In this document: piece by piece, positions 10,470-20,238 of the stretch | Numbering within the stretch: the stretch's first letter is position 1 | Layout: each line of letters starts with the position of its first letter | Source: Azospirillum baldaniorum | GTDB taxonomy: Bacteria > Pseudomonadota > Alphaproteobacteria > Azospirillales > Azospirillaceae | DNA length: 64,000 nucleotides | Reading direction: 5' to 3' | Assembly (NCBI RefSeq): GCF_003119195.2 | Contig: NZ_CP022253.1 | Span: 328,001-392,000, forward strand | Notes under the pieces: model-generated | What the model saw: only the letters and a program-made list of their open reading frames with translations | What the model was told of the DNA's origin: nothing | Database searches by the model: none | Program-made: the position numbers and the translations under genes

Positions 10470-11024
10470 TTACTCGAACGTCTCGTCCTTGTAGGCGCCC
10501 CAGAACTCCCCCCGGCTCATCCAGCCGCGATAGCCCTTCAGGTCCACCTCGCACCACTCGCCCTTGCATTTGCGCAGCCAGCCGATCACCCCCGGCTGGG
10601 CGCGGGCCACGACGGCGGCGTCGCCGTGCGGCTCCTTGCGGACGGTGCGGATGTCGCCGGTGATGACGATGCTGCGCTTGCCCGACAGCATGCTCTGGTG
10701 CACCCAGCCCTCGCTGCCTTCCCAGTCGCGGATGCGTCGCCAGGTGTCGAATTCCTGGGTGATCTCCACCGGCATTTCCTTGCGGGTGAACACCCATTCG
10801 ATGGGGTAGCGCACGTTGGGGCCGGTGCGCGCGTTCACCTCGCCCGAGCGCAGCGACACGAAACGGGGGATCGGCAGGCCCGAGGCGTGGGTCGGGTCCT
10901 TCTCGCGCCGCCCGCCTTCCGACGCGTCGGCGGTGGATGGCGTGACCGGCGCCAGGGCTGCGACGGCCAGCACCAGAACGGCGAGAGCGCGGCGGATGGC
11001 AGACGTCGTCGGCAACGGCAACAC
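10470..11024 (-). CDS. Secreted bacterial SH3-domain protein
   Basis: Exported protein with two SH3-like repeats. A signal peptide (AIRRALAVLVLAVAALAP, cut near TADA-SEG) is followed by the first SH3 (VNARTGPNVRYPIEWVFTRKEMPVEI...WRRIRDWEGSEGWVHQSML) and a second (TVRKEPHGDAAVVARAQPGVIGWLRKC...WCEVDLKGYRGWMSR). This is the pattern of the SH3_4 (DUF1058) family found across alphaproteobacteria, probably binding peptidoglycan. The start is uncertain: GTG 11024 keeps a normal signal peptide and lies downstream of a promoter-like pair, whereas TTG 11105 would precede that promoter. Confidence 0.78.
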   Translation of the reverse strand: MLPLPTTSAIRRALAVLVLAVAALAPVTPSTADASEGGRREKDPTHASGLPIPRFVSLRSGEVNARTGPNVRYPIEWVFTRKEMPVEITQEFDTWRRIRDWEGSEGWVHQSMLSGKRSIVITGDIRTVRKEPHGDAAVVARAQPGVIGWLRKCKGEWCEVDLKGYRGWMSRGEFWGAYKDETFE

Positions 11025-11069
11025 CGGCAGCCCCGTGCTGTGGAGATCGGAAGGATTTGAGTCGGACGC

Positions 11070-11099
11070 ACTATAATTAGGGGTAGCCGCTGGGAGCAA
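11070..11099 (-). promoter_or_regulatory. Possible sigma-70 promoter of the SH3-domain gene
   Basis: Minus strand TTGCTC (11099-11094), an 18-bp spacer and TATAGT (11075-11070). It is placed 46 bp before the GTG at 11024. Confidence 0.35.
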
Positions 11100-11254
11100 G
11101 CGCAAGGCGCGGGCGGGCGCACGGCATCGGTTCTTGTCACATGGCGGGGCGGCTCATCGGGCTGGCCGCCGCGCCGAATCGTCACTGCCATCTGGACAGC
11201 TTCCCAACCGCTTGATAGGACAAGCGTCGGCCCGGAATGGGGGAGGCACCGTCT

Positions 11255-12244
11255 ATGACCGAAAAGAAGAAGCCGCTCGTCGTCGTCACCCGGAAGTTGC
11301 CCGACGTCATCGAGACGCGGATGATGGAGTTGTTCGACGCACGGCTGAACTCCGACGACGAACCCTTGACCCACGCGCAGCTCATCGACGTGGTGCAGAC
11401 GGCCGACGTGCTGGTTCCCACCGTCACCGACCGGATCGACCGCGAGGTGATCGAGAAGGCCGGGCCGCAGCTTCGTCTCATCGCCTCCTTCGGGACGGGC
11501 GTCGACCACATCGATCTGAAGGCGGCGCGGGAGCGCGGCATCAGCGTCACCAACACGCCGGGTGTTCTGACCGAAGACACGGCGGACATGACCATGGCCC
11601 TGCTGCTGGCGGTCGGCCGCCGGGTGGCGGAAGGCGAGCGACTGGTCCGCTCCGGCCAGTGGAAGGGCTGGGGGCCGACGACGATGCTCGGCCACCGCAT
11701 CCAGGGCAAGCGGCTGGGCATCCTGGGCATGGGCCGCATCGGGCAGGCGCTGGCGCGCCGCGCGCGGGCCTTCGGCATGTCGATCCACTACCACAACCGC
11801 CGCCGCGTCTATCCGGACGTCGAGCAGGAGCTCGAGGCGACCTATTGGGAGAGCCTGGACCAGATGCTGGCGCGCATGGACGTGGTGTCCATCAACTGCC
11901 CGCACACCCCGGCCACCTACCACCTGCTGTCGGAGCGCCGGCTGAAGCTGCTGCGCCCGCACTGCTTCATCGTCAACACCTCGCGCGGCGAGGTCATCGA
12001 CGAGACGGCGCTGACCCGGATGCTGTCGAAGGGCGAGATCGCCGGGGCCGGCCTGGACGTGTTCGAGCACGAGCCGGCGGTGAACCCGAAGCTGCTGCGG
12101 CTCGACAACGTGGTCCTGCTGCCGCACATGGGCTCCGCCACCATCGAGGGCCGCATCGACATGGGCGAGAAGGTCATTATCAACATCAAGACCTTCGCGG
12201 ACGGCCACGCCCCGCCCGACCGCGTCCTGGAAACACTGCTGTAA
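11255..12244 (+). CDS. D-2-hydroxyacid dehydrogenase (glyoxylate/glycerate dehydrogenase type)
   Basis: NAD(P)-dependent oxidoreductase of 329 aa, likely reducing glyoxylate or hydroxypyruvate. The Rossmann core is LGILGMGRIGQALARRARAFG. The catalytic triad shows as Arg in VNTSRGEVIDE, Glu in DVFEHEP and His in LLPHMGSAT. SFGTGVDHIDL is the substrate-loop signature. ATG 11255 is preferred over GTG-like upstream starts because GGGAGG lies 8 nt before it; an ATG at 11237 adds six residues. The gene stands alone between divergent and convergent neighbours. The exact substrate within the family cannot be settled here. Confidence 0.85.
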   Translation: MTEKKKPLVVVTRKLPDVIETRMMELFDARLNSDDEPLTHAQLIDVVQTADVLVPTVTDRIDREVIEKAGPQLRLIASFGTGVDHIDLKAARERGISVTNTPGVLTEDTADMTMALLLAVGRRVAEGERLVRSGQWKGWGPTTMLGHRIQGKRLGILGMGRIGQALARRARAFGMSIHYHNRRRVYPDVEQELEATYWESLDQMLARMDVVSINCPHTPATYHLLSERRLKLLRPHCFIVNTSRGEVIDETALTRMLSKGEIAGAGLDVFEHEPAVNPKLLRLDNVVLLPHMGSATIEGRIDMGEKVIINIKTFADGHAPPDRVLETLL

Positions 12245-12266
12245 GGCTGAGTGCAGGAGAGGGCGT

Positions 12267-12839
12267 CTAGAGGACGCCCTCATACAGGGCGGCCATGGGA
12301 ATCTCGACCCCGACCGAGGGGAAGCGCAGCGTCCCGCCCCCGATGACGTCGCGGCCTCTGATGTCACGAACAGCCCAGCTCTGCTCGTCCTCGCGGTGCC
12401 ACAGTTCGGCAAAGCGCTTCGTCGAGTCGAGCAGCAGGATTTCCTGCACCGACGGGATTTCCCGGTAGATCGCCAGCTTCCGGCCGCGGTCGAATTGGGC
12501 GGTGGAGGGCGACAGGATCTCGATGATGATGGTCGGATCCGGCACCGGAACCATGCCGGGCTTCAAGGGCTGGCAAGTCACCGCGATGTCCGCCTGGAAA
12601 TAGGTGTCCTCGTGGTCGGAAAGCCGGATGCCCGCTTCGGAAACGACACGGCATGGAGGCCGGAGCCGGGTTCCGATCTGAATGCCGATGGCCATCGCCA
12701 AGGCGCCATGGGTCGCGGCGGGCGGCGCCATGGCGACGGGTTGGCCGCCGTCCAGCTCATAGCGGGTGTCCGTTCCGTCGTTCCACACGAGGAACTCTTC
12801 CACGGTCATCGGGCGGGGTGCCGGATCGCTCATGCCCAT
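12267..12839 (-). CDS. Uma2 family (DUF820) putative endonuclease
   Basis: About 190 aa with a PD-(D/E)xK nuclease fold. The N-terminus PMTVEEFLVWND and YELDGGQPVAM are the family entry. The active-site residues fall in YFQADIAVTC (Asp) and IIIEILSPST (Glu), followed by DRGRKLAIYREI with the catalytic Lys. Uma2 proteins are abundant in cyanobacteria and scattered in other bacteria; their biological role is not established. Two in-frame ATGs (12839 and 12833) are six bases apart; GAGGG precedes the first. Convergent with the hydroxyacid dehydrogenase gene. Confidence 0.82.
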   Translation of the reverse strand: MGMSDPAPRPMTVEEFLVWNDGTDTRYELDGGQPVAMAPPAATHGALAMAIGIQIGTRLRPPCRVVSEAGIRLSDHEDTYFQADIAVTCQPLKPGMVPVPDPTIIIEILSPSTAQFDRGRKLAIYREIPSVQEILLLDSTKRFAELWHREDEQSWAVRDIRGRDVIGGGTLRFPSVGVEIPMAALYEGVL

Positions 12840-12897
12840 GAGTATGGCCCTCTCCCTCGCCGCTTCCAAGTGGGCGCCGTCCAAGGGGCCGCCGCGG

Positions 12898-15582
12898 TTA
12901 TTCCGCGGCCAGCCCGCCGCCCAGCTCGATGCGGACCTCGACCACGCCGGGCTCGTCGAGGTTCTCCTTGCGGATGAAGCCGAGCGCGCGGCACATGCCC
13001 AGCATGCTGGTGTTCTCGCGCAGGACCTCGCCGTAGACCTCCTTGATCCCGCGGGAGCGGGCGTAGTCCAGGATCTTGTTCATCAGCTGGTAGCCCAGCC
13101 CCTGGCCCTTCATGTCCGACCGCACCATCACGGCGTATTCGGCGCGCAGGTTGTCGGGGTCGGCGGTGATGCGCACCACGCCGTACATGATGGTCTCGCC
13201 GGTCTCCGGGTCCGGCCCGACGGCGACCAGACCCATCTCACGGTCGTAGTCCATCTGGGTCAAACGGGCGGCGGCCTGGTGCGACAGCCGCTTCAGCGGC
13301 GCGAAGAAGCGCAGCCGCAAGTCCTCCTGCGTCTGGTTGGCCACCATGTGGTGCACCAGCGGCTCATCCTCCGGCAGGATGGGGCGGACGAGGAACTGGC
13401 GGCCGTCCTTGATGGTGATCCGGTCCTCCAGACCCTTGGGGTAGGGGCGGATGGCCAGACGCTTGGCGCCGGGCAGGGCCGGGACGCCGACCTTGATGCG
13501 GGCGTCGAGCGCCAGCACGCCCTCCGCGTCGGCGAGCAGCGGGTTGACGTCCAGCTCGGCGACCTCCGGGAAATCGACGATGAGCTGGGAAATCTTGTTC
13601 AGCGTCAGCGCCACCGCCTCCAGATCGACCGCGGCGCGCGAGCGGTAGCCCTGCAGCTGGCGCCAGATGCGGGTGCGGCCCATCAGCTCGGTCGCCAGCT
13701 TCATGTTCAGCGGCGGCAGGGCGAGCGCGTAGTCCTCCACCACCTCCACCCCGATGCCGCCCTCGCCGAACAGCAGGACGGGGCCGAACAGCTCGTTCTC
13801 GGTCATGCCGACGATCAGCTCATAGGCGTCGGCGCGCACCGCCATCTCTTGGACGGTGAAGCCCTCGATGCGGGCGTCGGGCACGGCCTCGCGCACGCGG
13901 GCCAGCATGGCCTCGGCCTCGGCCTTGACCTCCGCCGGCTCGGTCAGGTGCAGGGCGACGCCGCCGACGTCCGACTTGTGGGTGATGTCCGGCGACAGGA
14001 TCTTCAGCGCCAGCGGCCCGCCGATCATCTCGGCGCAGTGGGCGGCCTCCTCCGGCGTGTCGGCGCGGCGGGTGTCCACCACCGGGACGCCGTAGGCGGC
14101 GAGCACGCGCTTGGCCTCATACTCGCTCAGCCAGTCGCGCTTCTCGGCGATGGCGCGGGAGATGATCTTGCGCACCGTGATGCCGTCGGGCTGGAAATCC
14201 TCCGGCACCGACGGCGGCGTCTCCATCAGCAGCTCCTGGTTCCGGCGGTATTCCACCAGATGCAGGAAGGCGCGCACCGCGTGGCTGGGCGTGTCGTAGG
14301 TGGGGACGCGGTTGGCGGCGAACAGCTTGCGCGCCTCCGCCGCGGTGTTGTCGCCCAGCCAGCTCGTCAGCACCGGGTGCTTGCGCGTCTTGTTGGCGAT
14401 CATGGTGTCGACCACGGCTTGCGCGGCGGCCAGCCCGTCGGTCACCGCGGTCGGGCAGTTCAGCACCAGCACGGCGTCGTTGTTGGGATCGGCCATCAGC
14501 GCGTGCAGCGCATCGGCGTAGCGCTTGGGCGGGGCGTCGCCGCCGATGCGCAGCGGGTTGCGGGCGCTGCCGGCGCCCAGCGCCTTCTCCAGCGCGTCCA
14601 TCGTTTCCGGCGCGAACTGGGCCAGCCGCCCGCCGGACAGGATCAGGCTGTCGGTCGCCATCACGCCCATGCCGCCGCCGTTGGTCAGGATGGCCAGCCG
14701 GTCGCCGGTGATCGGCGACCCGGTGCCCAGCGTGCCCACCGCGTCGAACAGCTCGTCCAGGCCGCTGACGCGCAGGATGCCGGCGCGACGGAAGGCGGCG
14801 TCATAGACGGCGTCGGAGACCGCCAGCGCCCCGGTGTGGGAGGTTGAGGCCTCCAGCGCCTCGTCGGTGCGGCCGGATTTGATGACGATCACCGGCTTCT
14901 GGCGGGCGGCGGAGCGCGCCGCCGACATGAACTTCCGGGCGTCGCTGATGCTCTCGATGTAGAGCAGGATGGCCCGCACGTTGGCGTCGCCGGCCAGATA
15001 GTCCAGCAGGTCGCCGAAATCGACGTCCGCCTTGTCGCCCATCGAGATCAGGTGCGAGAAGCCGATCCCCCGCGCCGTCGCCCAGTCGGCGATCGACGTC
15101 ACCACCATGGACGACTGCGCCACCAGGGCGACGTCGCCCTTCTTCGGGGTGACGTGGCCGAAGCTGGCGTTGAGCCCGCGGCCCGGCACCATGATGCCCA
15201 GGCTGTTGGGACCCAGGACGCGCATCAGGTGGGGCTTCGCCGCCTCGCGCAGGGTCTGGGTCTGCTCCTTGGAAAAGCCGCTGGAGATGACGATGGCCGC
15301 CTTGGTTCCGCGCTTGCCCAGCGCGTCGACGGTGGCCGGCACCGTGGCGGCCGGGGTGCAGATCACCGCCAGGTCCGGCGTGACCGGCAGATCGTCCACC
15401 GACTTGTAGGTCAGCACCCCCTCGACCGCGCGCTCGCCGGTCACCGGCATGATCGGGCCGTCGAACCCGGCGTTGAACAGGTTGCGGGCCACCACGGCGC
15501 CGATGGTGTTCGGCTTTCGGGTCGCCCCGATCAGGGCAATGGAGGCAGGCTTGAACAGGCGGTCGAGGTTGCGAACGGTCAT
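12898..15582 (-). CDS. Bifunctional acyl-CoA synthetase-like/GNAT protein lysine acetyltransferase (PatZ-like)
   Basis: 894 aa, the size of Pat/PatZ. Domain order: CoA-binding Rossmann domain (1-130, ASIALIGATRKPNTIGAVVARNL), succinyl-CoA-ligase-like domains (150-450, with SHTGALAVSD where NDP-forming acetyl-CoA synthetases place their phospho-His), ATP-grasp (about 490-710) and a C-terminal GNAT domain (730-890) with the acetyl-CoA loop DMKGQGLGYQLM. Such enzymes acetylate acyl-CoA synthetases and other metabolic proteins. Because His is retained, residual ligase activity cannot be excluded. The start at 15582 is chosen from family alignment; an in-frame extension to 15669 lacks support. Confidence 0.87.
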   Translation of the reverse strand: MTVRNLDRLFKPASIALIGATRKPNTIGAVVARNLFNAGFDGPIMPVTGERAVEGVLTYKSVDDLPVTPDLAVICTPAATVPATVDALGKRGTKAAIVISSGFSKEQTQTLREAAKPHLMRVLGPNSLGIMVPGRGLNASFGHVTPKKGDVALVAQSSMVVTSIADWATARGIGFSHLISMGDKADVDFGDLLDYLAGDANVRAILLYIESISDARKFMSAARSAARQKPVIVIKSGRTDEALEASTSHTGALAVSDAVYDAAFRRAGILRVSGLDELFDAVGTLGTGSPITGDRLAILTNGGGMGVMATDSLILSGGRLAQFAPETMDALEKALGAGSARNPLRIGGDAPPKRYADALHALMADPNNDAVLVLNCPTAVTDGLAAAQAVVDTMIANKTRKHPVLTSWLGDNTAAEARKLFAANRVPTYDTPSHAVRAFLHLVEYRRNQELLMETPPSVPEDFQPDGITVRKIISRAIAEKRDWLSEYEAKRVLAAYGVPVVDTRRADTPEEAAHCAEMIGGPLALKILSPDITHKSDVGGVALHLTEPAEVKAEAEAMLARVREAVPDARIEGFTVQEMAVRADAYELIVGMTENELFGPVLLFGEGGIGVEVVEDYALALPPLNMKLATELMGRTRIWRQLQGYRSRAAVDLEAVALTLNKISQLIVDFPEVAELDVNPLLADAEGVLALDARIKVGVPALPGAKRLAIRPYPKGLEDRITIKDGRQFLVRPILPEDEPLVHHMVANQTQEDLRLRFFAPLKRLSHQAAARLTQMDYDREMGLVAVGPDPETGETIMYGVVRITADPDNLRAEYAVMVRSDMKGQGLGYQLMNKILDYARSRGIKEVYGEVLRENTSMLGMCRALGFIRKENLDEPGVVEVRIELGGGLAAE

Positions 15583-15641
15583 GGCCGGGTTCCGGGGGTT
15601 CGTCTCACACAGCAAGGCTCGAACAGCCGCCATTCCGCTAA

Positions 15642-16823
<1,182 letters not shown>

Positions 16824-16833
16824 CCGGGTGAGG

Positions 16834-16873
16834 AAAAAAGCGGGGCCGGTCCGCGTTGCAGGACCGGCCCCGC
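16834..16873 (-). terminator. Intrinsic terminator of ppa (may also stop ldh)
   Basis: Perfect 13-bp stem GCGGGGCCGGTCC/GGACCGGCCCCGC with an 8-nt loop. On the minus strand it is followed by six Ts, so it is a canonical rho-independent terminator for ppa. It lies directly after the ldh stop and may work in both directions. Confidence 0.85.
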
Positions 16874-16916
16874 GCTGCGGAGCCGGCCCTTGCAACCCGT
16901 CCAGTCGAGAGGCGCG

Positions 16917-17474
16917 TCAGACCACCGGGCCGAGCTGACCCTTGGTGGCGGCGGCGGCGCGCTCCATGCCTTCCTGGATCTTCTTGGCGGCTTCCTGCTC
17001 GTCGCCCCAGCGCAGGATCTTCACCCACTTGCCCTTTTCCAGATCCTTGTAATGCTGGAAGAAGTGGGCGATCTGCTCGGTGGTGATCTCCGGCAGGTCC
17101 TTGTAGGACTTCACGTTGCTGTAGAACGGGTGCAGCTTGTCGACCGGAACGGCCAGCAGCTTCTCGTCCTCGCCGCCCTCGTCCTCCATGAACAGCACGC
17201 CGATCGGGCGCGAGCGCAGGACGGCGCCCGGGATGACCGAATGGCGGCCGACCACGCAGACGTCCACCGGGTCGCCGTCACCCGACAGGGTGTGCGGGAT
17301 GAAGCCGTAGTTGCAGGGGTAGTACATGGCGGTGTGCAGGAAGCGGTCGACGAACATCGCGCCCGACTCCTTGTCGATCTCGTACTTCACCGGCTCGCCG
17401 CGCAACGGGATCTCGATGACCACGTTCACGTCCCACGGGGCGTTCTTGCCGACCGGAACCTTGCTGAGATCCAT
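16917..17474 (-). CDS. ppa: Inorganic pyrophosphatase (family I)
   Basis: Hydrolyses PPi to phosphate, cytoplasmic, hexameric in bacteria. 185 aa begins MDLSKVPVGKNAPWDVNVVIEIP. The family I metal-site signature DGDPVDV is intact, and the substrate-binding YYPCNYGFIPHT precedes it. The conserved DKLHPFYSNVKSYKDLPEI follows. The ATG at 17474 fits the family start; the open frame upstream is low-complexity. It is transcribed towards ldh and ends before the shared terminator. Confidence 0.95.
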   Translation of the reverse strand: MDLSKVPVGKNAPWDVNVVIEIPLRGEPVKYEIDKESGAMFVDRFLHTAMYYPCNYGFIPHTLSGDGDPVDVCVVGRHSVIPGAVLRSRPIGVLFMEDEGGEDEKLLAVPVDKLHPFYSNVKSYKDLPEITTEQIAHFFQHYKDLEKGKWVKILRWGDEQEAAKKIQEGMERAAAATKGQLGPVV

Positions 17475-17622
17475 GGAAAACCATCCTTCGACTGCAAAAG
17501 CGGGTTGCGCTTGGTTGTGGACGCGGGCCAAAGCTCCCGGCGCCGCGCGCGCGGAGTTTAGGCAGATGCGGGCATAAGTCAAAGCCACTTGCGCAGGTGC
17601 GGCAAAGGGACGAGCCTTCGCC

Positions 17623-19431
17623 ATGCCCTGCATCCTCTTTGCGCTGCTCTGTCTCGCCTTTTTTCCCCTTGCGGCACGGGCCGACCCCCCCGCGAAGGCT
17701 GTCCACGCCATCGCCATGCATGGCGACCCCGCCTATCCGGCGGATTTCGCGCATTTCGCCTACGTCAATCCCGACGCGCCGAAGGGCGGCACGCTGCGCC
17801 AGGCGGTGACCGGCGGCTTCGACACGCTGAACCCCCATGTGGTCAAGGGCGTGCCCGCCCTGGGGCTTGGTTTGGTCTTCGAAACGATGCTGGCCCGCTC
17901 GTGGGATGAGCCCTTCTCGCTCTACGGCCTGCTGGCCGAGAGCCTGGAGGTGCCGGAGGACCGCGGCGCTGCCGTCTTCCACCTGAACCCCGCCGCGCGC
18001 TGGCACGACGGAACGCCGGTGACCGCCGCCGACGTGCTGTTCTCGCTGGAGGTCCAGCGCGCCCACGGCACGCCGAACCGCCGCCAGTTCTACGCCAAGG
18101 TGGCGAGCGCCGCGGCGCCGGACGAGCGCACCGTCCGCTTCATCTTCGCCACCGGCCCGGACGGTCGTTTCGACCGCGAGATGCCGCTGCTGATGGGGTT
18201 GATGCCGATTCACGCCAAGGCGTGGTGGGCGGGGCGGGACTTTGCCGCCACGACGCTCGACCCGCCGCTGGGCAGCGGCCCCTACCGGGTCAAACAGGTG
18301 GAGGCCGGACGGCGCATCGTCTACGAGCGGGTGACCAACTACTGGGGGCGGGACCTGCCGTCGCGGCGCGGGCTGTTCAACGCCGGCACGCTGGATTTCA
18401 CCTATTACCGCGACGACTCGGTGGCTCTGGAGGCGTTCCTGGCCGGGCAGGGCGACGTGCGGCGCGAATCCGACCCCGCCAAATGGGCCACCGGCTACGA
18501 CGGCCCGGCGCTCCGCACGGGGCGGATCGTGCTGGAGGAATTGCCGCACCGCCGCCCGGAGTTCGCCCGCGGCCTGATCTTCAACACGCGGCGTCCCCTG
18601 TTCCAGGACATCCGGGTGCGGCGGGCGCTCGGCCTCGCCACCGATTTCGCCTGGATCGGCAAGACGCTGTTCCACGGCGCGCTGGTCCGCACGGCGAGCT
18701 ACTACCCAAACTCCGAGCTGGCGGCGGAGGGGGTGCCGGGGCCGGAGGAATTGGCGGTGCTGGAGCCCTTCCGCGACCGCCTGCCACTGGAGCTGTTCAC
18801 CACGCCCTTCACCCTGCCGCGCACCGACGGCGGCGGACCGGCGGGGGCGCGGGATAACCTGCGCGAGGCACTGCGCCTGCTGGCCGAGGCCGGCTGGCGG
18901 GTGAGTGGTGGACGGCTGACCGACGGGGCGGGGCGTCCCTTCGCCTTCGAAATCCTGCTGGGCAACCCGGCGGACGAGCGGGTGGCGCTGGAATACGCCC
19001 GCTCGCTGGAGCGGCTGGGCATCGCCGTCACGGTGCGCACGGTGGACAACGCGCAGTATCAGGCGCGGTTGGATCGTTTCGATTTCGACATGACCCTGCG
19101 CTGGTGGATTTCCAGCCTCTCGCCGGGCAACGAGCAGCTTTACTATTACGGGTCGGAGGCGGCGGACCAGCCGGGCAGCCGCAATTATCCCGGCATCCGC
19201 GACCCGGTGGTGGACGCCATCGCCGCCTCCATCGCCGAGGCGCGGACCCGCGACGCCCTCGTAGCCCGCGTCCGCGCGCTCGACCGGGTGCTGCTGTGGG
19301 GCCATTACATGGTGCCGCTGTTCCACAGCCCGACCGACCGCATGGCCCGCTGGTCGCGGCTGAAGCACCCGGAAGCGACGCCCCTCTACGGCCCGCTGGT
19401 CGAGTCCTGGTGGATCGAAGAGGGCGGCTGA
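17623..19431 (+). CDS. Extracellular solute-binding protein, oligopeptide/microcin C type (YejA-like, SBP_bac_5)
   Basis: 602 aa periplasmic component of a peptide ABC transporter. The signal peptide CILFALLCLAFFPLAARA is cleaved before DPP. HGDPAYPADFAHFAYVNPDAPKGG is the YejA-type entry that distinguishes this subgroup from DppA/OppA. ARWHDGTPVTAADVLFSLE is the SBP_bac_5 signature; PGSRNYPGIRDPVVDAI is typical near the C-terminus. No permease or ATPase genes follow, so this binding protein is an orphan in this window. Its 3' end overlaps the convergent cytidylate-kinase-like gene by 46 bp. Confidence 0.86.
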   Translation: MPCILFALLCLAFFPLAARADPPAKAVHAIAMHGDPAYPADFAHFAYVNPDAPKGGTLRQAVTGGFDTLNPHVVKGVPALGLGLVFETMLARSWDEPFSLYGLLAESLEVPEDRGAAVFHLNPAARWHDGTPVTAADVLFSLEVQRAHGTPNRRQFYAKVASAAAPDERTVRFIFATGPDGRFDREMPLLMGLMPIHAKAWWAGRDFAATTLDPPLGSGPYRVKQVEAGRRIVYERVTNYWGRDLPSRRGLFNAGTLDFTYYRDDSVALEAFLAGQGDVRRESDPAKWATGYDGPALRTGRIVLEELPHRRPEFARGLIFNTRRPLFQDIRVRRALGLATDFAWIGKTLFHGALVRTASYYPNSELAAEGVPGPEELAVLEPFRDRLPLELFTTPFTLPRTDGGGPAGARDNLREALRLLAEAGWRVSGGRLTDGAGRPFAFEILLGNPADERVALEYARSLERLGIAVTVRTVDNAQYQARLDRFDFDMTLRWWISSLSPGNEQLYYYGSEAADQPGSRNYPGIRDPVVDAIAASIAEARTRDALVARVRALDRVLLWGHYMVPLFHSPTDRMARWSRLKHPEATPLYGPLVESWWIEEGG

Positions 19432-20117
19432 ATCTCCGCGTGACCGCCATGGACCCGGTGGGCGTGCAGGATCAGGTCCGTGACGGCGTCCAGGTCGGTG
19501 AAACGGTCGGTGTTGACGATCAGGTCGTATTGCAGCGGATCGCCGTTGGAGACCTTGAAGAACTCCTTGAAATACTTGGCGCGGGCGGCGTTGACCCGCT
19601 GCACCTCGTGCAGCGCGTCGGCGACCTTGGCGGGATCGCCGCCGGCCAGCCGCGCGGCGCAGACCTCGTCCGATCCGACGATGCGGACGCGGAAGCGCGG
19701 CGCCCCGCGCAGCAGCAGATGCGCTCCGCGCCCGACGATCACCCCGCCGCGGAAGGCGATGCCGTTGACCACGCGGGTCAGCAGCTGCTGATACTCGGTC
19801 AGCGGGTCGTGCAGCCCCATCAGGCTGGCGTAGAGGAACATCCCCGCCCGCCCCGGTAGCTTCTCGTCGAGCTGGCGCATCAGCGTCGGGTCGGAGGTGG
19901 CGGTCGCCACCACGGCGTCGAGGATTTCCTTGTCGAAGCAGGGCACCCCCAGCGACCCGGCGAGCTTCGCCGCGATTGCCTCGCCGCCGGCGCCGTGGTC
20001 GCGGGCGATGGTGACGACAGGGGGCGGGGACTCCAGCGGGCCGAAGCGGGGCCGGTGCGGCTGGAACTGGTCGGTTCGGATGTAGGTCAGAAGCGCCTGG
20101 AAGTCGTCGCGGGCCAT
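19386..20117 (-). CDS. Cytidylate kinase-like family protein
   Basis: 243 aa P-loop protein of the cytidylate kinase-2 (PF13189) group. The nucleotide-binding loop is modified, TIARDHGAGGEAIAAKLA, as is usual in this group, and PCFDKEILDAVV follows. GVIVGRGAHLLLRG and the C-terminal YDLIVNTDRF match the kinase core. A true cmk would carry the complete GPxGSGKST loop, so a nucleotide or other small-molecule kinase of unknown substrate is the safer call. Convergent and overlapping with the binding-protein gene. Confidence 0.78.
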   Translation of the reverse strand: MARDDFQALLTYIRTDQFQPHRPRFGPLESPPPVVTIARDHGAGGEAIAAKLAGSLGVPCFDKEILDAVVATATSDPTLMRQLDEKLPGRAGMFLYASLMGLHDPLTEYQQLLTRVVNGIAFRGGVIVGRGAHLLLRGAPRFRVRIVGSDEVCAARLAGGDPAKVADALHEVQRVNAARAKYFKEFFKVSNGDPLQYDLIVNTDRFTDLDAVTDLILHAHRVHGGHAEIQPPSSIHQDSTSGP

Positions 20118-20238
20118 GGCTTCCCTCCGCGAACGGTTGCGACGGTTCCAGTGTCCGGCCGGGCGGTGGCGGGGTCAACGACGCCCAAGGGGGAGGGGCA
20201 CGTCGCCGCACCCCTTCCGCGCGCCGCCGAAAAGGACC

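Noticed and set aside
12766..14847. Plus-strand open frame of about 693 codons opposite the PatZ-like gene
   Set aside because: His/Gln/Val-rich shadow with no domain; the minus-strand gene has four recognised domains.
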